A DNA stretch of 64,000 bases from Ignavibacteria bacterium (GTDB lineage Bacteria; Bacteroidota; Ignavibacteria; Tepidaquicellales; OLB5). The notes beneath the pieces were generated by a model. That model was given only the letters and a program-made list of their open reading frames with translations, searched no databases and was not told the origin of the DNA. How positions within the stretch are numbered: the first letter of the stretch is position 1; the number at the start of each line of letters is the position of its first letter. Location of the stretch: contig JADZAP010000006.1 in the NCBI GenBank assembly GCA_020852705.1, positions 1 through 64,000 of the forward strand. The letters run 5' to 3'. A program made the translations under genes and the position numbers. This document shows positions 1 to 7,741 of the stretch, in pieces.

Positions 1-847
1 CATTTCTTTCAAAACAACTTTTATAAATCAGATAAAGTAATAAATTAGTCGGTGGGATATTTTCTTTTTCTATAATATTTGGCACAAAATTCAAATTAAA
101 ATTATTAGACAACTTTTCACCAAGTTGTTTAAAGCCCGTTTTTATTTTTTGTATTATTTCTTTTTCATTAATACCATGTTCATCAAAATACATTCTGTTT
201 AAAAATTCTGGACATGATATTTGTATTGCATAATGCGGTATGTTAATTATTTTTCTATCGCCGATAATAAGCTTTAATGATTTATAAGATTCTTCTTTGT
301 TGTCTCCAACCAGGTAAAACCTAGTGGAAGAATCTGTAAATTTAATTATCTCAAGTTCTATTAGCGATTGACAACATTTATATCTATCTAATGAATTAAT
401 TTTATTGTCTTTAACATTTATGGCACATTTACTAAGATCAGTTATATAAAATTTACCATCCGGAAACACCTCAAAATATGACACAAAAAGTATTTGTAAA
501 TTCTTTAATTTAATTTTTTCCCCAATAAAATTTATATTTTTGCCATCAATTATATTACCCCATGCTTCACTTTGTTTCTTATTTGCCCACTTCGATGATG
601 GTTCCTTGCAAATAAAGAAATCAGAAACTTTTTGGTCTGGATCTAATTTAGGGGTTGGTAATGGTAAGTAACAATAAATAAAATCTCTTTCTTTTAGTGC
701 TTTTTCATTAAATGCTGCACAAGCTGATTCGTCACATTTGAGTGAGTTATTTAATTTAGATAACTGACTAGAATTTAATTTAAAGTTTGAATTAATTAGT
801 TCTATATTTAACTTTTTAATTCCCTTTAAGTTTTTTGGAATTTTCAT
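1..847 (-). CDS. Hypothetical protein, C-terminus cut off by the window edge
   Basis: An open frame of 282 codons begins at an ATG whose complement is at 845-847 and reads off the left end with no stop, so the protein is partial. I do not recognise the family. It is hydrophilic and Lys/Asn-rich with several Cys residues (CDESAC near residue 40, KCC near residue 165) and has no signal peptide or membrane segment. About 400 bp of gene-poor sequence separates it from the genes upstream, so it need not be in their operon. Base composition is AT-rich like the rest of the 1-7.3 kb island. The long uninterrupted frame and ordinary codon use suggest a real gene, but nothing in it points to a function. 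Confidence 0.7.
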   Translation of the reverse strand, partial: MKIPKNLKGIKKLNIELINSNFKLNSSQLSKLNNSLKCDESACAAFNEKALKERDFIYCYLPLPTPKLDPDQKVSDFFICKEPSSKWANKKQSEAWGNIIDGKNINFIGEKIKLKNLQILFVSYFEVFPDGKFYITDLSKCAINVKDNKINSLDRYKCCQSLIELEIIKFTDSSTRFYLVGDNKEESYKSLKLIIGDRKIINIPHYAIQISCPEFLNRMYFDEHGINEKEIIQKIKTGFKQLGEKLSNNFNLNFVPNIIEKENIPPTNLLLYLIYKSCFERN

Positions 848-1257
848 AAATTTTTCTAAAATATTTTATTGGATTATTAAAAATTATATAACCTACAACA
901 ACTTTAGATATATGCTTTTACTTTTTATTTATAATCTTATTTATTTTATATTTATATTTATTGAAACATTAAATCAGATTCAATTTTCAATTTACGTTCT
1001 TAAATACAAATATAATTCCCGTTAAACTTAAAATCAATTTTAAGTTTAACTGTTTTAAAATTTCATAAATATGGATATGCAGGTATTCAAAAATAAAGGT
1101 GTAATATGATAACTGCTGTTAATGCTAACAGAAATATCACGGGCTATTCTAAATTCAATTCGTGTAAATTAGTGTAATTTGTGGTTACGCTTTTAAAAAG
1201 TATCCATGGGTTTTGTAGTTATCTATTTTTTTAAAGTTGACTTGCAAAAGTATCTTA
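848..1257. other. AT-rich gene-poor stretch
   Basis: No convincing gene on either strand. It contains long A/T runs and the short 10-bp-period repeat at 1158-1187. It separates the partial gene at the left edge from the small coupled reading frame at 1258-1353. Confidence 0.5.
1158..1187. repeat. 10-bp-period tandem repeat
   Basis: Three imperfect 10-bp units follow one another: ATTCGTGTAA, ATTAGTGTAA, TTTGTGGTTA. The first two differ at one position. Similar ATTCGTG/TTTGTGG strings recur in intergenic DNA of many AT-rich Bacteroidota, from general recollection, not checked here. The period equals one DNA helix turn. No function is visible. Confidence 0.5.
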
Positions 1258-1353
1258 TCACACCCTCCCCAACTCTCCTAAAATCCCTATCATTCCAAAA
1301 GTACTTAGTTGCTCAATCTCTTCAATATTTTCGTGTATTTTCATATCATTCAT
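1258..1353 (-). CDS. Small 31-residue reading frame overlapping the upstream stop
   Basis: The ATG of this 31-codon frame overlaps the TGA of the 273-residue gene upstream in an ATGA arrangement at 1350-1353, the usual signature of translational coupling. The peptide (MNDMKIHENIEEIEQLSTF, then a Gly-rich end GMIGILGELGRV) has no signal or membrane segment. It may be a true small protein, or the start of a longer gene that has been truncated. No family is recognised. Confidence 0.35.
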   Translation of the reverse strand: MNDMKIHENIEEIEQLSTFGMIGILGELGRV

Positions 1354-2171
1354 TTGCTTCTTCTAAAATTATTAATTAAAAAATCAACAATTCTATCTGC
1401 AACTCTCTTGTCTGATGCTCCTTTTGAAGGATGACCTATTAACCAAATTCTTTTACAGTCTGAACATTCCCATTTAAGTTCTGTACCGGTATAACTATTG
1501 TTTAATTTATCCTTTGAATCAGGGAAAGTAAATTTACCAAATTTATAGCCAAGCTCTTCGCAAATTTGCTTTAATCTCTCTTGAGCTGAACGTCCCGTAT
1601 TAGGCGGATATGTAAAATTCCCCATAATAAATATGAAATAATCAGAATTATTTCTTTTATTTTTAATATCATTTATAAAGTTTTTTAGAATTTCTTTTCT
1701 GGGAGCTTTGGTTTGCTCCCATGCATAATCATAATAGTCGTTTATATTTGAAAATCCTGTAAGTGAAATATTAGTATTAGAGCCAATATTAGAAGCACCT
1801 AATGGATATGTGTTTGAGCTGAATACACGATCTTCGTTTTCTATATAATACCCTGATTTATATAGATCAACAGTTTCAGGCAACTCTTTGATATCAAAAA
1901 AATCCTTTAATATTTTATACGATAAATAAGCTTGAAATGATTCAGTATTACCTTTTACACCTCTATTTTTTCTTGTGTTATCAAAAAAATATCTGTTATT
2001 ATTAATTTCTATAAACTGATTAACAGAGTTAACAATGTTTAAAATTTCTTTAGAAGATTTAAATGGAGCTGCTTCTTCAAGGCAAAAATAATAAATTACC
2101 GCTTTATTTGGATCTCCATATCCTAAAAATCTATTACTGATTTCAATATTTTCTTTTTGTTCATCATTCAT
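1350..2171 (-). CDS. Hypothetical protein, possible uracil-DNA-glycosylase-fold
   Basis: A 273-residue soluble protein. The N-terminal stretch FLGYGDPNKAVIYYFCLEE (residues 15-33) resembles the glycine-rich first strand and loop of proteins annotated as UDG-like ('GYGNP...IWFIGLEE'). Near the C-terminus, IWLIGHPSKGASDKR (about 243-257) resembles the HPS motif of the UDG superfamily. A Cys pair (ECSDC) precedes it. These are weak motif matches, so glycosylase activity is inference only. It sits downstream of the DUF2779 nuclease on the same strand and is probably cotranscribed with it, in an island that also holds an Nmad3 gene. That context fits DNA handling. An unrelated Rossmann-like fold is the alternative. 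Confidence 0.6.
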   Translation of the reverse strand: MNDEQKENIEISNRFLGYGDPNKAVIYYFCLEEAAPFKSSKEILNIVNSVNQFIEINNNRYFFDNTRKNRGVKGNTESFQAYLSYKILKDFFDIKELPETVDLYKSGYYIENEDRVFSSNTYPLGASNIGSNTNISLTGFSNINDYYDYAWEQTKAPRKEILKNFINDIKNKRNNSDYFIFIMGNFTYPPNTGRSAQERLKQICEELGYKFGKFTFPDSKDKLNNSYTGTELKWECSDCKRIWLIGHPSKGASDKRVADRIVDFLINNFRRSK

Positions 2172-2244
2172 TTTTGAGTTACATTAAATTTTTTAGTTTA
2201 ATTTTCATTAATAATAAAAATACAGGGAAGATTGTTGATAGAAT

Positions 2245-3711
2245 TTAAGTTAATTTTTCTAATTCTTCCAATATTAATACCATCCCATAAGTATCCCTGT
2301 TGCAGTAATCAATCAGGTCTTTTCTTATTTGTGTTGTTTGGGTTTCATCTGAGATTGTCCTCAATCTCAAAAACTCGCTGCCTGCCTGTGTACCGTCTTG
2401 AATAATCAGGTTATCGTATGTGTAATTTGGATCAATTGCCGGCAAAACATATTTCATTGAGTAGCTGCTATGCATTTCAGGTTTATAATAAGCTTTATCT
2501 CTGAATGGCACCATAAGGTCAATTATCCGGCTGTGGATATTGCTTAACTCTTCCGCAAATTCCGGGAAATCCCTTGCAAGTTCATTTATCCGGGATTTTT
2601 CAAATCCTGCATTAAAAACAATTATTGCACCGGGTCTTTGCGTTTGATTTATCAGATTTTCAATGAATTGCTGCCTTGGGTCACCTTCGGGCTCCGCCAA
2701 AAATGAAAACGGCACTGCTTCAGCTTTCATATTTTCTTTATAATACAAACTGAATTGAAATGGTATCTGCTGGTATGGTCTTACATTATTATATTCGGGA
2801 ATAGCAGACATATATGACTCAAAATCCATAAAATATAATGGATAACTAATTTTACTCAAAAATTCATTTACAGCTTCTTTATTCAAGTGATCCTTATTAT
2901 TCAAAAAGCTGTTAACTTCAATTCGCTGTTTATCATTTAAAGGGTAGTCTTTGGGAATATCTTTGATTTCAACAACACCCTGATTATACAGATCAAACTG
3001 TTTACCGCGCATATTTTGTAAATCAAACACAGAGTATTCAGGAATATCCCTCCAGCAGTAACCTTTAAAATCACAGGCAAAGGGGTCGTCACAGTGTTTA
3101 CCAAGCTTTATATCAGGAATACTTTTTGCAGAAGTTAATTTTTTAAAATGTGGTATAGTTATTTTGATTTCATCCTGAAGATTTAATACTTTTTCTAAAA
3201 CTGATTCCTTTACAAAAAGCTGATTGATATCAATCTCACCGTTTCTTATGTACTGATTATTCAGATGAACAACAAATGCATCCTGTACCGGAACGTTATT
3301 TGAAATAACATAATACTGAAATGCAGCATCATTTATATGATACTCTTTAACCGATGTTGTACTTTTAACTTCATAAATTATCCATTGTTCTCCGTTATTA
3401 ACCATTATATCTGCAAAGCATAACAGTCCGTCATATTCAAATGCGGCTTCGTAAATTACTTCTTTGCCTTCGGCAATTGCCTGCTTGGTTAGCTGGCATG
3501 ATTTAACTCTGTCATTGGTTTTAGCATATCCGCAGTCAACACCTCCGGGGAAAAGTCCCTGTGCATACCTGCCAACATCGTGCCCGATTTCAAACTTTTT
3601 TGTATCCTGAACATCTCTTTGAATACCAAATTGTTTATGGAAAAAGTTGAGGTAGAAGCTTTTTTCGCATTGTAAGCCGCGGATGTATGAGGATTTAGAT
3701 ATTGTTATCAT
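2245..3711 (-). CDS. DUF2779 protein: Cas4-like nuclease fused to DEDD-type exonuclease domain
   Basis: A 488-residue protein with two nuclease-like halves. The first (about 1-225) is RecB/Cas4-like: D101 and EVK at 114-116 form a PD-(D/E)XK core, and C15 together with C207, C213 and C219 could hold an Fe-S cluster. The second half (about 290-488) is DUF2779, an RNase H-like DEDD exonuclease: YFMDFES carries D296 and E298, and LIDYCNRDTYGM carries the last acidic residue (D473). The family is known from sequence analysis but poorly characterised. It starts at an ATG (complement 3709-3711) and is followed at 73 bp by the UDG-like gene on the same strand. It is divergently oriented from the PD-(D/E)XK gene at 3849, with about 140 bp between them that could hold both promoters. 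Confidence 0.85.
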   Translation of the reverse strand: MITISKSSYIRGLQCEKSFYLNFFHKQFGIQRDVQDTKKFEIGHDVGRYAQGLFPGGVDCGYAKTNDRVKSCQLTKQAIAEGKEVIYEAAFEYDGLLCFADIMVNNGEQWIIYEVKSTTSVKEYHINDAAFQYYVISNNVPVQDAFVVHLNNQYIRNGEIDINQLFVKESVLEKVLNLQDEIKITIPHFKKLTSAKSIPDIKLGKHCDDPFACDFKGYCWRDIPEYSVFDLQNMRGKQFDLYNQGVVEIKDIPKDYPLNDKQRIEVNSFLNNKDHLNKEAVNEFLSKISYPLYFMDFESYMSAIPEYNNVRPYQQIPFQFSLYYKENMKAEAVPFSFLAEPEGDPRQQFIENLINQTQRPGAIIVFNAGFEKSRINELARDFPEFAEELSNIHSRIIDLMVPFRDKAYYKPEMHSSYSMKYVLPAIDPNYTYDNLIIQDGTQAGSEFLRLRTISDETQTTQIRKDLIDYCNRDTYGMVLILEELEKLT

Positions 3712-3848
3712 TATTTATTATTTGTATAATTATTACAAAATTAAGCAATTTAAAGTGTAGAATTGTATCATTTTGTGATAATAATTTGCGGGAATATTGT
3801 GTTATTATTGAGATGTTAAAAGTTAACTAAATATAAATTTATTGAAAA

Positions 3849-4694
3849 ATGAAAAGAGAATTAGTTTTTGATAGTTCGGCAAGATCTGAAAGATACTTTA
3901 CTTCGTTAATATTACCGCATATTTTAATGTGCAATGATTTTTATTTTTTAAAAGTACTCTTCTGTAAAATCTTAAATAAAACAGATTTTGTTAAGATGAC
4001 TGATCCAGATATTGAAATTGTTTCTGAATTAGACCCTGTGAGAGATTGCAGCTTTCATAACATTGATATAAGGAATATTTTTATTGAGGAAAAACGAATT
4101 GCTGTACCTGATCTATTTTTAAGAATAAATAATCAAATTATTATAATTGAAGCTAAATTTTTCACTCATCCATCTAATAAAGATTTAAAAAAACAAATTG
4201 GTATGCAGCAGATCGCAATCAATAAAGTTCTTAAATATACAAAGTACAAAAAAGCAAATATTCAATATTGCTTACTCACTACATTAAAAACAAATAAGTT
4301 TAACAATAATGTTTACATGTTTACATGGGATGATATGATAAAACTAATAAAAGATAACTTAGTTAAACCTATCAGCAAAGATTTTTATTATTCTCTTGAT
4401 GTACTGTGCAATTCTGTAGAAAGGGCTAAGAAATCACTAAAGCCGGTTGGAAAAATTACATTTAAGAAATTTAAATTTAATGAATTAATGCAGAATCTAT
4501 CTAATTTAATTAATAATAATCAAATATATGTTGGAATTGATGGTGGATTAAATAAAATCGAAAAACTCAGTTTGATAGACATTCAGAACAGATCTCATTA
4601 TAAGGTTTCGGATTCAAAATGGTCAGATAATTGGATAACAATAGATAACCTGATAAAAAGATACATTGAGTTAAATAATACATTTGAAAACTAA
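3849..4694 (+). CDS. Hypothetical protein with PD-(D/E)XK nuclease-like core
   Basis: A 281-residue soluble protein. Residues 86-103 read VPDLFLRI then IIIIEAKFF: a proline-aspartate (D88), a hydrophobic strand and E101-x-K103, which is the classic PD-(D/E)XK catalytic core. SERYFTSLILPHILM near residues 13-27 supplies a conserved-looking Glu before the core, as in restriction-like nucleases that degrade or cut DNA. The remainder is Lys-rich. I do not recognise a named family. It is the first plus-strand gene of the accessory island, 155 bp upstream of the Nmad-like operon, and divergent from the DUF2779 nuclease. A role as the effector nuclease of a defence or modification system is plausible but inferred. 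Confidence 0.7.
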   Translation: MKRELVFDSSARSERYFTSLILPHILMCNDFYFLKVLFCKILNKTDFVKMTDPDIEIVSELDPVRDCSFHNIDIRNIFIEEKRIAVPDLFLRINNQIIIIEAKFFTHPSNKDLKKQIGMQQIAINKVLKYTKYKKANIQYCLLTTLKTNKFNNNVYMFTWDDMIKLIKDNLVKPISKDFYYSLDVLCNSVERAKKSLKPVGKITFKKFKFNELMQNLSNLINNNQIYVGIDGGLNKIEKLSLIDIQNRSHYKVSDSKWSDNWITIDNLIKRYIELNNTFEN

Positions 4695-4849
4695 ACATGA
4701 ACAATATATTCAAAGGTATATTTGCCCTGTGTATAAGATTTCTACCTGACTAGCCGGCAAACTGTGATTAATTTATAAAACATTAAAATAGTAAGATAAT
4801 ATTATTTTTTGATTTTAATACTAATGAATCACTATATTTTTTTAAAAAG

Positions 4850-5686
4850 ATGAAAATAACATATGTCTATATTCTTGGTGCTTCAGCAAATCCCGATTTT
4901 ATAGAATGTAAGGTGCCATTTAAAATAAATTCAAATGAAATATTTTTCGGACCTTGTAAAAAAAGGCTAAGACAAGCATTAAGAGAAAAATTTTTAAATA
5001 AATTGACTCGTGGTTTATATATCCCAAATGAAGATATATTTTTTGTAGGTTTAAACTCTTCTAATACCATTAAAACAAGAAAAATCGTGTGGGCAGGAAG
5101 AATAATGAAGATGATGACTTTCGGTAAAGCATATAATTACCTTAAAGGTAATAAATATAAAAAATTGAGACTTAATAATATGTCCCCTTTGCATTTGAAA
5201 CCTATATACAAAGATTCTAAACTCATTGCGTATGAATTTCTTAAAACATTACATATTGACAACTGGATATCGGATATTATAAGTAAACTAAATTCTAAAA
5301 TAGAGTACGAAGGAAATGAAATATATGTTAAAGAAAAATATTCCGCTTTTGAAACATTTGATAGAGACATCTGTTTCATTTTTGAAAATATTTTCTTTGC
5401 TGATTACAGGGGAATTAATATAGATACTGAAATCCTTAATATTTTTAAACAAGCTCAGTCCGATACTAAAAATATTGATAATTATGCAATTTTTGGTAAA
5501 CAAAAAAATGGAGCAGCTATAGGAAAAATTGGGTCATGGCTCGAATTAAATGATACATTAACAGAAAAAATAATTTTGTTAATTAATGAAAGGGCACGTA
5601 AAATCATAAAATCAACTAACAATTTAACTGAACGAGAGATACTTAAAAAAGCAAAAACACAAATGCAAAAAGTTTGTAAAAGTTAA
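4850..5686 (+). CDS. Hypothetical protein, possibly Nmad2-like
   Basis: A 278-residue soluble protein. Its first 100 residues show, in order, YVYILGASANPDF, GPCKKRLRQAL, DIFFVGLNSS and KIVWAGRIMKMMTFGKAY. This order (ANP, then CK..(I/L)R..A, then D.I..G, then a strand ending in (K/R)(I/V)...(M/L)TF) resembles nucleotide-modification-associated domain 2 (Nmad2), a family predicted from comparative genomics to bind or process modified nucleotides. The match is divergent and by eye. It lies 13 bp upstream of a clear Nmad3 gene, which strengthens the idea. The C-terminal 150 residues are charged and unassigned. A PUA/EVE-type base-binding fold is an alternative reading. Confidence 0.6.
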   Translation: MKITYVYILGASANPDFIECKVPFKINSNEIFFGPCKKRLRQALREKFLNKLTRGLYIPNEDIFFVGLNSSNTIKTRKIVWAGRIMKMMTFGKAYNYLKGNKYKKLRLNNMSPLHLKPIYKDSKLIAYEFLKTLHIDNWISDIISKLNSKIEYEGNEIYVKEKYSAFETFDRDICFIFENIFFADYRGINIDTEILNIFKQAQSDTKNIDNYAIFGKQKNGAAIGKIGSWLELNDTLTEKIILLINERARKIIKSTNNLTEREILKKAKTQMQKVCKS

Positions 5687-5699
5687 AACTGGAATTTCT

Positions 5700-6494
5700 A
5701 TGAAACTTATTCTAAGCAGAAAAGGATTTGATTCTAGTCATGGTGGACAACCCAGCCCTATACTGCCGGACGGAACATTATTGTCGTTTCCTATTCCGTC
5801 AAAGGAAGATAAAGTTAAATATACTGAATTGTTTTATAATGATACTTCTTATTTTGAATTAATAACTCAACTTAATAATAAAACTAAAATCAAATCAAAG
5901 TATACATGCCATTTAGATCCAGATATTCGTAGAGAAAATTTAAAACGATTACCCGGCTGGAAACCGCTTTTTGGACAGCAGGGTGGAGCTTTATCTCATC
6001 TTTTTTCCCAAGGGGTTAGTATTGGCGATATGTTTATTTTCTTTGGTTGGTTTAGACAAACCGAGCTTATTGGTAGTATTTTGAAATATGAAAAGAATGC
6101 TCCAGATTTGAATGTAATATTTGGTTATTTGCAGATTGGAAATATATTCCATGATGTTTCATTACTACCTAAAGAATATCTATACCATCCACACTCAAAT
6201 CAAAAAAAATATAAAAAAAACAATTGTATTTTCGAAAGTTCAGAATCACTTGATTTTCTGCCAGGGCATCTAGGTGCGAATACACTTAACTTTCATAATA
6301 AATTGATTTTAACCAAAGAGGGTTTTTCAAGATCGAAATGGCAATTACCTGACATTTTCAAAGATATTGAAATAAGTCATCATAACAACTCATCATGGAA
6401 AAATGGATACTTTCAGTCTTGTTCAATAGGACAAGAGTTTGTATTTGATGCCAACGATCAGGTTTTAGATTGGGCAAAGAACATCATAAAATAA
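5700..6494 (+). CDS. Nmad3 (nucleotide modification associated domain 3) protein
   Basis: A 264-residue protein recognisable from its start: MKLILSRKGFDSSHGGQPSP followed by ILPDGTLLSFPIP. Further family-typical segments are CHLDPDIRR, GWKPLFGQQGGALSHLFSQG, IGDMFIFFGWFRQ, VIFGYLQIG, and HPHS near residue 162. These match the Nmad3 family, predicted by comparative genomics to act with enzymes that make or recognise modified DNA bases; no biochemical activity is established as far as I know. Many conserved acidic, His and Arg residues suggest an enzyme active site. It sits in a tight run: 13 bp after the Nmad2-like gene and 35 bp before a small membrane protein. No DNA methylase or known base-modifying enzyme lies within the visible island. 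Confidence 0.82.
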   Translation: MKLILSRKGFDSSHGGQPSPILPDGTLLSFPIPSKEDKVKYTELFYNDTSYFELITQLNNKTKIKSKYTCHLDPDIRRENLKRLPGWKPLFGQQGGALSHLFSQGVSIGDMFIFFGWFRQTELIGSILKYEKNAPDLNVIFGYLQIGNIFHDVSLLPKEYLYHPHSNQKKYKKNNCIFESSESLDFLPGHLGANTLNFHNKLILTKEGFSRSKWQLPDIFKDIEISHHNNSSWKNGYFQSCSIGQEFVFDANDQVLDWAKNIIK

Positions 6495-6529
6495 AATTGA
6501 TTTTATCCTAATTTAACAATTTAAAAAAA

Positions 6530-6718
6530 ATGAATAGTCTATTCAACAAAATATTTGATCTTTGCGTTGAGTTTCTGCTTTGGCTGGGTGGAAATCTGGG
6601 ATTATCTTATAAAGCTATTAACGTGATAATCTTCTGTATCATCTGGCCAATACTTACCGTTTGGCTGATTGTATATATTTTTAAACTAAGAAATAAAATT
6701 AAGAAATTAATAAAATGA
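6530..6718 (+). CDS. Small single-pass membrane protein (62 aa)
   Basis: A 62-residue protein with an amphipathic N-terminus (NKIFDLCVEFLLWLGGNLG) and one clear membrane helix (about 28-50, VIIFCIIWPILTVWLIVYIF), ending in a Lys-rich tail that would sit in the cytoplasm. Its stop overlaps the next ATG in an ATGA (6715-6718), so the two genes are translationally coupled. The family is not recognised. Its position inside the Nmad3 run suggests a membrane anchor or a membrane-acting effector for that cluster; this is inference. Confidence 0.6.
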   Translation: MNSLFNKIFDLCVEFLLWLGGNLGLSYKAINVIIFCIIWPILTVWLIVYIFKLRNKIKKLIK

Positions 6719-7305
6719 TCCAATTACCAAACTTTGTTTTCGAATACTTAATTCAAAACAATTACTTTGGCAAAACCCGAACTTTAATAGTTGGAGAGAA
6801 CTATCCAAATCCAAATTACGCAGATACATATTTTTACCGTAGTGTACCTTTATGCCCGGGTGGTCCAGGTGTTGGTGCGCAACCTCAATTTTTTCAGAGA
6901 TTGTGTGATTGCCTTCTAATTCCACATATTGATTTATTAGGAGCTCCTTTAACTGAATTTCAAAGATTAAAATATTTTTTAAACAATGGATTTATCCTCA
7001 TTGATGCACAGCCAAATGGTATACCACCAAATAGAGTTCCACCTATTCTAGAAGCAAATCAAATCAATAATCTTGTAAATACTATTTTATTGCTAAATCC
7101 TGAAAATATTATTTTTTTAACTAATAATAATTTACATGTGATTGATCAAATTGGAGAACATACTTTAGGAAATAGAATTATATCCAATATTGTGACCAAT
7201 CCAATTTCCGAAACGCAAGTTTTTTCTTTTCCAGCTCCTCCGGCAAATCCGAATCTTTTTATTGAGCAAATAAACGCATTAAGAGCTACCGGTTTTAAAA
7301 TTTAA
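6715..7305 (+). CDS. Hypothetical protein, possible UDG-fold
   Basis: A 196-residue soluble protein, the last gene of the Nmad3 run, coupled by a 4-bp overlap to the membrane protein upstream. TLIVGENYPNPNYADTYFYR (residues 23-42) resembles the 'GESPP...FFY' loop of UDG-superfamily-like proteins. ILIDAQPNGIP and NPENIIFLTNNN fit the later core strands ('P..I...G'). The usual final HPS motif is not present as such; FPAPPANPN occupies the expected place. The glycosylase fold is therefore a weak inference. The protein is Pro/Asn-rich, with a GGPGVGAQ loop near residue 51. Together with the gene at 1350-2171 it would be the second UDG-like protein of the island. Confidence 0.6.
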   Translation: MIQLPNFVFEYLIQNNYFGKTRTLIVGENYPNPNYADTYFYRSVPLCPGGPGVGAQPQFFQRLCDCLLIPHIDLLGAPLTEFQRLKYFLNNGFILIDAQPNGIPPNRVPPILEANQINNLVNTILLLNPENIIFLTNNNLHVIDQIGEHTLGNRIISNIVTNPISETQVFSFPAPPANPNLFIEQINALRATGFKI

Positions 7306-7741
7306 AAATTTAATGCTTTAGTGGTAAGTGTGTTAAATGATATATATTACTGAAATGTTATTTGATTCCTTAGTTAAATCTGCTTAATATCTTTGGTTAT
7401 TTTCTTATTTTATTCAAAAGCAGGATCAATCTTAAAATATTGAGAGTCGTAATGGGTTAAATATGAAAAGAATGAAATAGCTATCCATAATGTGAATATG
7501 ACGATTGCAGCTGAAATAATATAAATGAATGTTTTCATTTTATCAGCAATTAGTTATTCAAAAGTAATATTTAAAACACCTTAAGAAAATAGGCATAACT
7601 ACTCAAAATGAAAAATCGGTAAAATCGTTAGATGCATTCTAAGAACAAGTATAACTACCTATATAAAACGAGTATATCTTCTGATTTACTTGGCTTCTGT
7701 TATGTTTTATTTTTGTAATAAACTTGACAGGAGGCAATATC
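7306..7741. other. Intergenic stretch with one tiny minus-strand reading frame
   Basis: The right boundary of the accessory island. Apart from the 42-residue minus-strand frame at 7410-7538 nothing coding is seen. A TATTTTTG string at 7708-7715 matches the -7 pattern TAnnTTTG, but no TTG lies 19-21 nt upstream, so it is only a weak promoter candidate for the gene at 7742. Confidence 0.4.
7410..7538 (-). CDS. Tiny membrane protein (42 aa)
   Basis: A 42-codon ATG frame with one strongly hydrophobic helix (residues 4-25, FIYIISAAIVIFTLWIAISF) followed by a short polar tail, SYLTHYDSQYF. It is too short for most gene finders. The signal-anchor layout argues for a real membrane peptide, but no Shine-Dalgarno site is evident and no family is recognised. 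Confidence 0.4.
   Translation of the reverse strand: MKTFIYIISAAIVIFTLWIAISFFSYLTHYDSQYFKIDPAFE

Noticed and set aside
1158-1187. Short tandem repeat considered as a CRISPR start
   Set aside because: Units are contiguous with no spacers and only three imperfect copies.
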